Positions 26,059 to 35,384 are shown, numbered from the stretch's first letter. The stretch: 64,000 nucleotides of DNA from Citrobacter europaeus (GCA_020099315.1 CP083650.1:4402001-4466000), one strand, 5' to 3'. A program made the numbers and translations. The notes: generated from the letters alone by a model not told the origin.

Positions 26059-27054
26059 ATGGAGCTGCTCTGCCCTGCCGGAAACCTCCCGGCGCTTAAG
26101 GCGGCCATCGAGAACGGCGCTGATGCTGTCTACATCGGGCTGAAAGATGATACCAACGCCCGTCATTTCGCCGGCCTTAATTTTACCGAGAAAAAATTGC
26201 AGGAAGCGGTGAGTTTTGTTCATCAGCACCGCCGTAAGCTGCACATCGCGATTAACACCTTTGCGCATCCGGATGGTTACGCGCGCTGGCAACGTGCCGT
26301 GGATATGGCGGCGCAACTGGGTGCAGATGCGCTAATCCTCGCCGACCTCGCCATGCTTGAGTATGCCGCAGAGCGCTACCCGCATATTGAGCGCCATGTC
26401 TCTGTTCAGGCATCTGCAACCAATGAAGAGGCGATTAATTTCTATCATCGCAACTTTGACGTCGCCCGCGTGGTGTTGCCGCGCGTGCTGTCTATTCATC
26501 AGGTGAAGCAGCTCGCTCGCGTCACGCCAGTTCCCCTGGAAGTGTTCGCCTTTGGCAGCCTGTGCATTATGGCGGAAGGCCGTTGCTATCTTTCGTCCTA
26601 TCTGACGGGCGAGTCGCCTAACACGGTTGGCGCCTGTTCTCCAGCCCGTTTTGTACGCTGGCAGCAAACCCAGCAAGGGCTGGAATCCCGCCTTAATGAA
26701 GTGCTGATCGACCGCTATCAGGACGGAGAAAACGCGGGTTATCCCACGCTGTGTAAAGGCCGTTATCTGGTTGACGGCGAGCGCTATCATGCGCTGGAAG
26801 AACCCACCAGCCTGAATACGCTGGAGCTGCTGCCGGAGCTGCTGGCGGCCAATATTGCCTCGGTGAAAATCGAGGGGCGTCAGCGTAGTCCGGCTTACGT
26901 TAGCCAGGTGGCGAAAGTGTGGCGTCAGGCGATCGACCGCTGTATGGCCGACCCGCAAAACTACGCCCCACAGGCCGCGTGGATGGAAACGCTCGGTTCA
27001 ATGTCCGAAGGCACGCAGACCACGCTTGGCGCGTATCACCGTAAATGGCAGTGA
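26059..27054 (+). CDS. ubiU: O2-independent ubiquinone hydroxylase subunit UbiU
   Basis: Peptidase-U32-family [4Fe-4S] protein that with UbiV hydroxylates the quinone ring without oxygen, using prephenate as the oxygen donor. It has 331 aa. The four cluster cysteines C169, C176, C193 and C232 are all present at the E. coli positions. Only 8 bp separate it from ubiV. The upstream region carries two GTTAAC words 20 bp apart that could be ArcA-type repeats; no clear FNR site was found. Confidence 0.95.
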   Translation: MELLCPAGNLPALKAAIENGADAVYIGLKDDTNARHFAGLNFTEKKLQEAVSFVHQHRRKLHIAINTFAHPDGYARWQRAVDMAAQLGADALILADLAMLEYAAERYPHIERHVSVQASATNEEAINFYHRNFDVARVVLPRVLSIHQVKQLARVTPVPLEVFAFGSLCIMAEGRCYLSSYLTGESPNTVGACSPARFVRWQQTQQGLESRLNEVLIDRYQDGENAGYPTLCKGRYLVDGERYHALEEPTSLNTLELLPELLAANIASVKIEGRQRSPAYVSQVAKVWRQAIDRCMADPQNYAPQAAWMETLGSMSEGTQTTLGAYHRKWQ

Positions 27055-27062
27055 GAGAAGCA

Positions 27063-27941
27063 ATGAAATATTCCTTAGGACCGGTGCTGTGGTACTGGCC
27101 AAAAGAAACGCTGGAAGATTTTTATCAGCAGGCCGCCGTAAGCCAGGCCGACGTTATCTATCTTGGCGAAGCGGTATGCAGTAAACGCCGCGCCACCAAA
27201 GTGGGCGACTGGCTGGATATGGCGAAATCATTGGCCGGTAGCGGTAAGCAGGTGGTGCTTTCGACCCTCGCGCTGGTGCAGGCATCGTCGGAGCTGGGCG
27301 AACTCAAACGCTATGTTGAAAACGGCGATTTTCTGGTGGAAGCTAGCGATCTTGGCGTGGTAAACATGTGCGCCGAGCGTAAGCTGCCGTTTGTCGCCGG
27401 ACATGCGCTCAACTGCTACAACGCGGTAACCCTGCGTTTGCTGCTCAAACAAGGTATGGTGCGCTGGTGTATGCCGGTAGAACTGTCCCGCGACTGGCTG
27501 GTAAATCTGCTCGACCAGTGTGATGAGCTGGGTATTCGCAATCAGTTTGAAGTAGAGGTGCTGAGCTACGGGCATCTGCCGCTGGCGTACTCTGCACGCT
27601 GCTTTACCGCACGCTCTGAAGACCGTCCAAAGGACGAGTGTGAAACCTGCTGCATCAAGTACCCGAACGGGCGCGATGTACTGTCGCAGGAGAATCAGCA
27701 GGTCTTTGTCCTCAACGGGATCCAGACCATGAGCGGCTATGTTTACAACCTTGGCAACGAGCTGACGTCGATGCAGGGGCTGGTTGATATTGTGCGTCTG
27801 TCCCCTTCAGGAACCGAAACTTTCGCCATGCTCGATGCCTTCCGCGCCAATGAAAATGGTACGGCCCCATTACCGCTTGCCGCCCACAGTGACTGCAACG
27901 GCTACTGGAAACGACTGGCAGGGCTGGAGTTACTAACTTAA
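27063..27941 (+). CDS. ubiV: O2-independent ubiquinone hydroxylase subunit UbiV
   Basis: Partner of UbiU, also a U32-family [4Fe-4S] protein. The ATG at 27063 after GAGAAG gives 292 aa (MKYSLGPVLWYWP), the E. coli length. Cluster cysteines C39, C180, C193 and C197 are conserved. The longer frame from 27045 overlaps ubiU and lacks homology. It is the last conserved gene before the fimbrial insertion. Confidence 0.95.
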   Translation: MKYSLGPVLWYWPKETLEDFYQQAAVSQADVIYLGEAVCSKRRATKVGDWLDMAKSLAGSGKQVVLSTLALVQASSELGELKRYVENGDFLVEASDLGVVNMCAERKLPFVAGHALNCYNAVTLRLLLKQGMVRWCMPVELSRDWLVNLLDQCDELGIRNQFEVEVLSYGHLPLAYSARCFTARSEDRPKDECETCCIKYPNGRDVLSQENQQVFVLNGIQTMSGYVYNLGNELTSMQGLVDIVRLSPSGTETFAMLDAFRANENGTAPLPLAAHSDCNGYWKRLAGLELLT

Positions 27942-28454
27942 ATTCAACAAGTTGCTGATAATTTAATAGTGCCGGATATTTAACATCTAAATATTTGGCA
28001 CTATTTTAGTAAGCGTTATAAATACTTTCCTGCATATTATTTTAATTAATTAGCTCCTCTATTAATAACATTCTGACATTATTTTTTATTAGCCATCACC
28101 ACGTAAATACATTCTAATAAAACATATAGCCCCCCACAGCCATCCACTCAACAAATACAACCGAAGCTATGCACCACCTTTATTGCGAGAAAAAGACAAT
28201 ATATAACAACAACATAAGACATCCAATTAACACAAAAAAAATGAAATGTACAACCATTATTTTGACAATCGATATTAAGTTTAAATACGTTTATAAATAT
28301 TACCATGCAAATAAAATCACCCAGCTTGAGATGTAATCTTAAACTTAAATTAGATTATTTAAGATTCTCGAACAGGAATGGAAAAGAATATTTAAATGGA
28401 AATACATATAATATTCAATCCTGGATGTATTTAATTCGTAGTCAGGAAATATCT
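27942..28454. other. AT-rich leader region of the fimbrial operon
   Basis: 513 bp, very AT-rich, without a supportable gene. It must hold the promoter of the fimbrial operon. A TTGACA hexamer occurs at 28262 but no well-spaced -10 box was found. I saw no pair of inverted repeats typical of a fim-type invertible switch and no recombinase gene nearby. The base composition contrasts with flanking ubiV and fits H-NS-silenced acquired DNA. Confidence 0.55.
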
Positions 28455-29012
28455 ATGAACAAGAAGTTAATTGCGACCGTATTTGCTACCTCTTTGAGTC
28501 TTTTTGGAATGACCTCTGCGCAAGCAGAAGAAACAGCGACAGATGTCACTGCACCGGGTGGTACTGTACATTTTGTTGGGCAGGTAGTGAATGCGGGCTG
28601 CTCTGTAGCCTCTGATTCTCTCGATTTTACCGTTTACCTTGACCAGGTTCGTGCAACGCATTTAGCCACAGCAGGCACCGCTGCCGGTCAGCCAAAAAGC
28701 TTTGAAATTCACCTGGTAGATTGCGACGCCAGCATTGTTAAAACTGCGGCCGTCACCTTCACCGGCCAGACTGACGCTGATGTACCGGCTGCACTGGCGA
28801 ATACCGCAGGCGCAGGCGCGGCTAAACACGTTGCACTGCAACTGTACGGACCGGACAGCAAAGCCGTTGATATGGGCGTAAAATCAAGCTCTATCGCCGT
28901 ACTGGATGGTGAAAACACCATTCCGATGAGCGTTGACTACATTGCCACCGACGCCGCAGGCGAAGCGGGTAGCGTAGAAGCCACCGCAACATTCCACATG
29001 AACTACGCGTAA
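28455..29012 (+). CDS. Major fimbrial subunit (FimA-type pilin)
   Basis: Secreted pilin of 185 aa with a clear signal peptide (MNKKLIATVFATSLSLFG to AQA, cleaved near residue 24). Two cysteines, in NAGCSVA and VDCDAS, form the usual pilin disulfide. The protein ends FHMNYA with the penultimate tyrosine of donor-strand-exchange pilins. The ATG at 28455 follows CAGGAAA; the longer frame from 28305 is not signal-peptide-like. It is first in a seven-gene chaperone-usher operon and probably the shaft subunit. I cannot name the fimbrial type. Confidence 0.88.
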   Translation: MNKKLIATVFATSLSLFGMTSAQAEETATDVTAPGGTVHFVGQVVNAGCSVASDSLDFTVYLDQVRATHLATAGTAAGQPKSFEIHLVDCDASIVKTAAVTFTGQTDADVPAALANTAGAGAAKHVALQLYGPDSKAVDMGVKSSSIAVLDGENTIPMSVDYIATDAAGEAGSVEATATFHMNYA

Positions 29013-29027
29013 TGTAGTTCAGCCTTT

Positions 29028-29058
29028 GCCGCTTTGCGCAATGATGGCGCAGAGTGGC
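29028..29058 (+). terminator. Hairpin between major pilin and chaperone
   Basis: GCCGCTTTGCGC and GCGCAGAGTGGC form a 12-bp stem (two G-T pairs) with a 7-nt loop, 15 bp after the pilin stop. There is no T-run after it, so it is more likely an mRNA-stabilising or attenuating hairpin than a full terminator. Such hairpins after the major subunit are common in fimbrial operons and favour excess pilin. Confidence 0.6.
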
Positions 29059-29192
29059 ACTGACTCTCCCCATGGACCGAAGCGTTTTCTGTTATAGCGC
29101 CCCCGGATTTATTTAATCCATTAGCTTATACAGGCTTCGCGTCCATTTATATTGCACTTCTGAATGTTATTTTTGATATAAAGGAATATGTC

Positions 29193-29903
29193 ATGGTTAC
29201 CTCATTTGCTAATAGAAAGCAGACCGTTAAAATAGGTTTAGTCCACATGACCGTGGGCGCGTTATCAATATTTTCTTTTGCCGCCAGCGCCGGGGGCGTT
29301 TCACTTGGCGCAACGCGCATTGTCTACCCCTTGACTGCGCAACAGGTTTCGCTGCCCGTCAGAAACTCTGATAGCCAAAATACGTTTTTAATTAAATCAT
29401 GGGTGTCCAATCCGGATGACACTAAATCTAATGAGTTTGTCGTAACGCCACCGCTTTTTTCCATTTCGGCAAAACATGAAAATATCGTACGTATCATGTA
29501 TATCGGTAAACCACTACCGACCGATCGCGAAACAGTATTCTATTTTAACAGTAAAGCCATTCCACCGGTTGCCAAAGAAAAGATTAAGCAAAATACCTTA
29601 CAGATTGCCACTCAAAGCACAATCAAACTGTTTATGCGCCCGGAAAACTTAGCCAGCGCGTCGGTAGATGCCCCGCGCACTCTGCGTTGTAGTATTGCAG
29701 GCGGAAAAGCCAGCATGAACAACCCTTCCCCCTATTACGTTACGCTGGTTAATTTCCGTATCGGCGAAAACAAAATCAAAAATACGATGTTGGCGCCGAT
29801 GTCCACCAGCAGCGTCGACTTTTCCGGCAAGGGTGGCAGCATAAAATTTCAGACGGTAAATGATTTTGGCGCACTGACGCCAGAACAAACATGTAGCAGT
29901 TAA
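29193..29903 (+). CDS. Periplasmic fimbrial chaperone (PapD-like), first copy
   Basis: 236-aa chaperone that caps pilins in the periplasm and delivers them to the usher. A signal peptide ends at about ASA, residue 31. The two-immunoglobulin-domain fold is shown by GATRIVYP, NTFLIKSWVSN, FVVTPPLFSI and the signature NNPSPYYVTLVNF near 175. The G1 strand alternating hydrophobic pattern (TLQIATQSTIKLFMRP) is present. ATG at 29193 after AAGGA. It lies 38 bp before the usher. Confidence 0.9.
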   Translation: MVTSFANRKQTVKIGLVHMTVGALSIFSFAASAGGVSLGATRIVYPLTAQQVSLPVRNSDSQNTFLIKSWVSNPDDTKSNEFVVTPPLFSISAKHENIVRIMYIGKPLPTDRETVFYFNSKAIPPVAKEKIKQNTLQIATQSTIKLFMRPENLASASVDAPRTLRCSIAGGKASMNNPSPYYVTLVNFRIGENKIKNTMLAPMSTSSVDFSGKGGSIKFQTVNDFGALTPEQTCSS

Positions 29904-29941
29904 AAATAATATAACTATTTATAATGATGTGGCTGATATAA

Positions 29942-32527
29942 ATGCAAAAAAACTTTTATATTAATAAATTTAAAATTGCACCTCTGACGACAGCACTCAT
30001 CGCTGTCTTCACGTCATTCTTTACGGGGGCAGAGAATTATTTCAACCCGGCATTTTTTTCAGACGATCCGGACGCGGTAGCCGATCTCTCGCGTTTTACA
30101 AACAACGGCGCGCAAACGCCTGGTACCTATCGGGTAGATATCTATCTTAATGAAACGTTCACCGGCACCCGCGACGTCGAGTTTAGAGAATCCAGAGATC
30201 CACAAAACCATCAGCTGCAGCCTTGTCTGTCGGTCGACTACTTGCAAAAAATTGGCATTAATAATAAATCACCCGGGTTTGCGTCGATAAAAGATGAGTC
30301 GTGCGTTGACCTCAGTATCGCTATCCCCGATGCCGCAAGCGAATTTGAGTTTGAAAAACTCCGCCTCAATCTTTCTATTCCGCAAATTGCACTGAGTAAT
30401 AATGCCAGAGGATACATCCCGCCGGAGCAATGGGACGAAGGGATTAACGCCCTGCTGGTCAACTACAATTTTTCAGGCTCAAACAGTCGCGACGGCAGCG
30501 GAGAAAGCAGCGGCGCCAACAGTAACTATTTTCTGGCGCTAAACAGCGGGGCCAACATTGGCCCGTGGCGCTTACGCGATAACTCAACGTGGAGTAAATC
30601 GACCACCAGCAGCAAGTGGCAACATATTAATACCTATCTTCAACGCACCGTGATTCCCTTAAAAAGCGAACTCACTATTGGGGATGGTTACACCTCATCA
30701 GAGCTCTTCGACAGTCTGAACTTTCGTGGCGCACAACTCTCTTCCGATGAGAATATGTTACCCGACAGCTTAAAAGGCTTTGCGCCAACAATACGCGGGA
30801 TCGCGCAAAGTAACGCCCAGGTTACCGTCAGGCAAAATAATTACATTATTTATCAAACTTACGTCGCGCCAGGGGCTTTTGAAATTACCGATCTCTACCC
30901 TACTTCATCGGGCGGTGATTTGGTCGTAGAAGTGAAAGAATCGGATGGCAGAATATCCAGCTACAGCGTACCGTATTCAGCGGTGCCGCTTTTACAGCGC
31001 GAAGGCAGGATCAAATATTCGGCGATTGTCGGACGCTCAAGAACAAACAGTTCGCAACAGGAAGAAACGGATTTCGGCCAGTTCTCTCTCAGTTGGGGAT
31101 TGCCGCACGGTTGGACGTTATACGGCGGCGGTCAGCTGTCCTCCACTTACACCGCGTCGGCACTGGGTTTCGGCGTCAATATGGGCGATTTTGGCGCCGT
31201 CTCGCTGGATCTGACGCATGCGCAAAGCGAACTGGCTGATAACAGTCGCCATACCGGGCAATCGCTGCGTTTTCTCTACGCAAAATCACTCAACAACATC
31301 GGCACTAACTTCCAGCTGTTAGGCTATCGCTACTCCACTTCTGGGTTTTATACCTTTAGCGATACCACCTATAAAAAGATGGATGGATACACATCCGACC
31401 CTGATGACGAAGATGACGATCAGCCTGTATGGGTAAATTACTATAACCTCTATTATTCAAAGCGAGGAAAGGTACAGGTTAATATTTCTCAGCAGCTAAA
31501 CGGCTATGGCTCCCTTTATTTGTCCGGTAGCAAACAGAGCTACTGGCATACCGATGAAACCAACTCATTATTCCAGATTGGCTACAATACCCAATGGCAT
31601 AATATGAACATCGGCCTGAGTTATAATTATACCCAATCGCCAGGCCAGCCAAATGCCGATCAAATTGTTGCGCTGAATATTTCCCTGCCGCTTGGCTGGT
31701 GGTTGAGCCCCGGCGGCGTTTCACCAACCCAGCGCACTAACTCCATGTTCGCCACACTTAGCACCAGTACCGATAAAGACGGACATACCACGCAAAACGC
31801 GGGGGTCAGTGGGTCGCTGCTTGAGGCCAACAATCTGAACTATAACCTGCAGCAAGGGTATGGCAACCAGGGAACCGGCGCCAGTGGAATGGCCAGCCTG
31901 GATTACAAAGGCGCGTATGGCGACGTTAACGTGGGATATAACTATAGCGATAACGGAAACTACCAACAGGTTAACTATGGGCTTTCAGGGGGCATTGTGG
32001 CGCATGCCGCAGGCATTACGCTCAGCCAGCCGTTGGGCAACACCAATATTCTGGTCGCTATTCCGGGCGCAGAAAATGTTCCGGTAGAAAACAACGAGGG
32101 CATAAAAACCGACTGGCGCGGCTATACGGTTATTCCGTATGCCAACGTCTATCGTCAGAACCGAATCGCCCTGGATATTAACGCTCTTGGCGATGATATG
32201 GATATCGATGATGCCGTCGTACAGGTTATTCCAACCCATGGCGCCTTAGTCAGAGCTGATTTTAAAGCGCGGATCGGACATCGGGTCTTGGTCACGCTGA
32301 AATACCACAATAAACCCGTTCCATTTGGCGCGACCGTGACCCACGACGACACTGAAAGCAGCAGTATCGTTGGCGATGACGGCGTCGTGTATCTTGCCGG
32401 GCTGCCGCCGCAAGGGGGGTTAAATGTGCAATGGGGAACCGGTAGCGATGCCCGGTGCCATGCAACCTATGCGCTTGATGCTAACGCTATTCGCCCCGTT
32501 AATAAAATTACCGCTCGGTGTATATAA
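29942..32527 (+). CDS. Outer-membrane fimbrial usher (FimD/PapC family)
   Basis: Outer-membrane beta-barrel that assembles and secretes the pilus, 861 aa, normal for the family. An N-terminal chaperone-binding region (YFNPAFFSDDPDAVADLSRF near 33-52) is followed by the barrel, a plug region with the TVRQNNYIIYQTYVAPGAFEI motif near 298-318, and two C-terminal domains ending in NKITARCI with the usual cysteine pair. An acidic surface stretch SDPDDEDDDQP near 484-494 is unusual. Its TAA overlaps the following ATG by one base (TAATG). Confidence 0.93.
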   Translation: MQKNFYINKFKIAPLTTALIAVFTSFFTGAENYFNPAFFSDDPDAVADLSRFTNNGAQTPGTYRVDIYLNETFTGTRDVEFRESRDPQNHQLQPCLSVDYLQKIGINNKSPGFASIKDESCVDLSIAIPDAASEFEFEKLRLNLSIPQIALSNNARGYIPPEQWDEGINALLVNYNFSGSNSRDGSGESSGANSNYFLALNSGANIGPWRLRDNSTWSKSTTSSKWQHINTYLQRTVIPLKSELTIGDGYTSSELFDSLNFRGAQLSSDENMLPDSLKGFAPTIRGIAQSNAQVTVRQNNYIIYQTYVAPGAFEITDLYPTSSGGDLVVEVKESDGRISSYSVPYSAVPLLQREGRIKYSAIVGRSRTNSSQQEETDFGQFSLSWGLPHGWTLYGGGQLSSTYTASALGFGVNMGDFGAVSLDLTHAQSELADNSRHTGQSLRFLYAKSLNNIGTNFQLLGYRYSTSGFYTFSDTTYKKMDGYTSDPDDEDDDQPVWVNYYNLYYSKRGKVQVNISQQLNGYGSLYLSGSKQSYWHTDETNSLFQIGYNTQWHNMNIGLSYNYTQSPGQPNADQIVALNISLPLGWWLSPGGVSPTQRTNSMFATLSTSTDKDGHTTQNAGVSGSLLEANNLNYNLQQGYGNQGTGASGMASLDYKGAYGDVNVGYNYSDNGNYQQVNYGLSGGIVAHAAGITLSQPLGNTNILVAIPGAENVPVENNEGIKTDWRGYTVIPYANVYRQNRIALDINALGDDMDIDDAVVQVIPTHGALVRADFKARIGHRVLVTLKYHNKPVPFGATVTHDDTESSSIVGDDGVVYLAGLPPQGGLNVQWGTGSDARCHATYALDANAIRPVNKITARCI

Positions 32528-33582
32528 TGAAAAAATATCCTCTTCATCTCTTTCTAAAAATAACCGCAACGCTGTTATTTCTCGGCACTATCTCCGAATG
32601 CTACGCCGCATATCCAAACAATGCCTGCGGCCCGGCAAACGGTAGTACGACAACAAACTACGTATTTAATGTCAACTCAACCATCACCAATCCAGAGGAC
32701 AACAGAGCGGGTGCCTTGCCACCTGTCACTGAATCCAGCAGCGGTCAATTCTCACTATATTGCCAATGTGATCCAACGCTGTATCCCAATGGGGTAGTCA
32801 CGCATCAATGGACAACCAGCCCGTTGGACATCTATACCACAGCAAATGGATTAACTTTTTACAATATCAATGAATACATTGCGGCCGCGATAGAGATAAA
32901 AGATGAAGGTAATGGTACTTACTACCCTGTTCCATGGAACAACCATTATATTCCCAAAGATGACGGGACATATCCCTGTAACACAGCAGGCGATGAATAT
33001 CATACCGGGAACCATGTCCGGGTAACGTTTTATATGAAGCGCTCCTTTGTCGGCCAGGTCAATATACCCTCAACCATTATGGCCCAGCTCTGGTATACCG
33101 TGACGGATACCTTTATTCCCGGTGAGGCAACAGCAAGCCTGTCAATAAATGGTACGGTGACCGTACCTGAAAGCTGCGAAATTAACGCCGGACAGATGCT
33201 TACCGTCGAGTTGGGTCAAACGTGGGCCGGCAGCTTTAAAACGCCGGGACAAAAGCCCAAGGGTTATACACCGAAAACCCTTTCCATCCCGGTGCAGTGT
33301 AATGATATGGCCTCAACGGCGAATCTGGAATGGCGTATGGTCGCCACCCCTTCGGCAGAATACCCGGATGCCATCCAGTCCAGCAACAGCGGGATTGGCG
33401 TGGTCGTGGCGGATATGCAGGGAACAACAATCCCACCAGAAACCGGCAAGATCCTGCTAACGCTGAATGATACCTACGCGACGACCATTAACGTGCAGGC
33501 CTGGCCAGTGAAAACCATTGAGGGCACCCCTGAAGCGGGCAGCTATAACGCGGTGGCCACCATGCGTATTGATTTTCAGTAA
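32527..33582 (+). CDS. Two-domain fimbrial tip adhesin
   Basis: 351-aa secreted protein, about twice the pilin length. After a signal peptide (cleaved near CYA, residue 24) comes an N-terminal domain of about 190 residues with several cysteines (NNACGPANG, LYCQCDP, YPCNTAG), the likely receptor-binding domain. A C-terminal pilin domain (about 205-351) starts near GTVTVPESCEINAG and ends MRIDFQ. This order fits a FimH-like tip adhesin; the ligand cannot be told. The start codon overlaps the usher stop. Confidence 0.82.
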   Translation: MKKYPLHLFLKITATLLFLGTISECYAAYPNNACGPANGSTTTNYVFNVNSTITNPEDNRAGALPPVTESSSGQFSLYCQCDPTLYPNGVVTHQWTTSPLDIYTTANGLTFYNINEYIAAAIEIKDEGNGTYYPVPWNNHYIPKDDGTYPCNTAGDEYHTGNHVRVTFYMKRSFVGQVNIPSTIMAQLWYTVTDTFIPGEATASLSINGTVTVPESCEINAGQMLTVELGQTWAGSFKTPGQKPKGYTPKTLSIPVQCNDMASTANLEWRMVATPSAEYPDAIQSSNSGIGVVVADMQGTTIPPETGKILLTLNDTYATTINVQAWPVKTIEGTPEAGSYNAVATMRIDFQ

Positions 33583-33602
33583 CCCGCTACGGATAAGCAG
33601 AA

Positions 33603-34124
33603 ATGAAAAAATGGATGATCTTTCTGGTCGCCGGTTTGGCCAGTACCGCGCAGGCGGAAAACGAAGTGCCAAACTTAACGTTTAACGGCTCGATTATTGC
33701 CGAAGGCTGCGATGTGGCGGTAGCCAGCGAAAATCAGACGGTACATATCGGCGACTTCTCAGTTGCCGTATTTTCCGGTACAGGCAGCGTAAGTTCAGCG
33801 AAGAATTTTGAGATTAATCTGGAAAACTGCGTTGGTAAAGGCAGTATTACTTTTTCAGGTGAGTCCAATACGGATAACGGCGCGCTCCTCGCACTCACCA
33901 ACGCAACTGGTGAAGGCGACACGGCTTCAGGTGTGGCAATTGAAATATTGGATCTAAATTCAGGTGCACCGCAACCCCTGCCTCTTGGGCAAGCCAGCAG
34001 TTTATATACATTGAAGTCCGGTGATAACACTCTCCGCTATCAGTTGCGCTATAAGGCCACTCAGAATGTGGTAACGCCGGGTAGTGCCAATGCGGTGATG
34101 TATTTCGATATGCTCTATCAGTGA
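33603..34124 (+). CDS. Minor fimbrial subunit, first copy
   Basis: 173-aa pilin with a short signal peptide ending at AQA (residue 18). The mature part has two cysteines (AEGCDVA and LENCVGK) and ends DMLYQ with the penultimate tyrosine. It lies after the adhesin gene, where adaptor or minor subunits are commonly encoded, 20 bp after the adhesin stop. Confidence 0.85.
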   Translation: MKKWMIFLVAGLASTAQAENEVPNLTFNGSIIAEGCDVAVASENQTVHIGDFSVAVFSGTGSVSSAKNFEINLENCVGKGSITFSGESNTDNGALLALTNATGEGDTASGVAIEILDLNSGAPQPLPLGQASSLYTLKSGDNTLRYQLRYKATQNVVTPGSANAVMYFDMLYQ

Positions 34125-34133
34125 GGCAGAGGA

Positions 34134-34667
34134 ATGACAAAATATCTTTTTATCCTGTTTTCTGCTTTAGCGCTGGACCACATTTCAATTGCTTTCGCCG
34201 ACGATCACAGCGGAACCATCAATATCACGGGTTCGATTAACGCTCATACCTGTGAAGTCGCTGCCGCATCGAAAGATTTTACCGTTGCCCTTGGGCAGTT
34301 TCATCCGCAAGATTTTCTTCAGACGGGTGCCGTAACCTCCATGCAGGGATTTATCATCACCCTGGAAAAATGTGCATATGAAGTCACGACGGCGACGGTC
34401 ACATTCAATGGTGAATCCGACACCGACCGTCCGGAGCTGCTAAAAGTGGATGCTTCAGCCGAAAGCGCTACCGGGCTTGCTGTGGCAATTTTAGACAGCA
34501 ACAGAGCGATTATCCCATTAAAAACCGAGAGCCCCGCTTATACGTTAAGTTCTAATTCGGTACAAATCTTCGATCTGCAATTTTATGCCCAGTATATCTC
34601 CACCCGCACGATTGTAACGCCGGGCGATGCCGGTGCCACCGCCACCTTCCAGCTGCAATATGAATAA
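34134..34667 (+). CDS. Minor fimbrial subunit, second copy
   Basis: 177-aa pilin, signal peptide to about AFA (residue 22), cysteines in AHTCEVA and LEKCAYE, C-terminus QLQYE. It resembles the preceding subunit (NG-S-I/N then TCEVA/GCDVA and VTFNGESDTD versus ITFSGESNTD), suggesting tandem duplication. It begins 9 bp after the previous stop and overlaps the next gene by 8 bp. Confidence 0.85.
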   Translation: MTKYLFILFSALALDHISIAFADDHSGTINITGSINAHTCEVAAASKDFTVALGQFHPQDFLQTGAVTSMQGFIITLEKCAYEVTTATVTFNGESDTDRPELLKVDASAESATGLAVAILDSNRAIIPLKTESPAYTLSSNSVQIFDLQFYAQYISTRTIVTPGDAGATATFQLQYE

Positions 34668-35364
34668 TTATTACGCCGTTATTGCTTTGCTACTGTTCGG
34701 GAGTAGCTGCAGTGGCCATGCTGGCGTCGTTGCTGGTGGCACACGGTTTATTTTTGATGCCGATGCCGGCAGTCTGTCCATCACCTTAAAAAATACCGAC
34801 AGCGCAACCTGGCTGGTCAAAAGCACCATTAATAACACGCTACAATGGCCCGGGGCCGAACCGATCCACGGGATGACGCCTTTTACTGTAACGCCGCCCC
34901 TTTTTGCGCTTGCGGGAGAAAAAGAAAATAAAATTCGGATAGTTAAAACCGCAGAGGATTTACCCGTCGACCGTGAAAGCCTGTATGAATTGCTGATCAC
35001 CGCCATTCCTTCTGGAAAAATGGAAAAGAACTCGGTACAGGTCGCCCTGCGCTCACGTTATAAACTCATTTATCGTCCTCCTGGGCTATCTGGGATCCCA
35101 GAGCAAGCATACCAGCAGATTCACTGGCAATGGCGACAGGACGGGTCGTTGGAGATCGGCAATCCGACCCCTTATTATGTGACGCTGACATCGGTGCGAG
35201 TGAATGGGAATATTGAAGAGAATGCCGGGGTTGTCGCCCCATTTAGTCAGCGTTCTGTTTCCTGGTGCCAAAATACAACCCTATGCAAAGTACAGTGGCG
35301 TACGCTGGATGATGTGGGTAAAGAACTCACCGCAATGAATATCACATTGACGCAAGCGCCATGA
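34660..35364 (+). CDS. Periplasmic fimbrial chaperone, second copy
   Basis: 234-aa PapD-like chaperone with a signal peptide (cleaved near GHA, residue 22). Motifs are GGTRFIFDA, FTVTPPLFAL, the G1-type strand VQVALRSRYKLIYRP and NPTPYYVTLTSV. The second domain has a cysteine pair in WCQNTTLCKVQW. It overlaps the preceding pilin by 8 bp. It is clearly different in sequence from the first chaperone and may serve the minor subunits or adhesin. Confidence 0.88.
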   Translation: MNNYYAVIALLLFGSSCSGHAGVVAGGTRFIFDADAGSLSITLKNTDSATWLVKSTINNTLQWPGAEPIHGMTPFTVTPPLFALAGEKENKIRIVKTAEDLPVDRESLYELLITAIPSGKMEKNSVQVALRSRYKLIYRPPGLSGIPEQAYQQIHWQWRQDGSLEIGNPTPYYVTLTSVRVNGNIEENAGVVAPFSQRSVSWCQNTTLCKVQWRTLDDVGKELTAMNITLTQAP

Positions 35365-35384
35365 TTAATCCCCAATGATAAACA

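Noticed and set aside
28305..28454. Upstream extension of the major pilin frame
   Set aside because: It would bury the signal peptide; ATG 28455 has a good ribosome site and a normal signal sequence.
27942..28454. Invertible fim-type promoter switch
   Set aside because: No inverted repeat pair of suitable size and no recombinase gene was found nearby.
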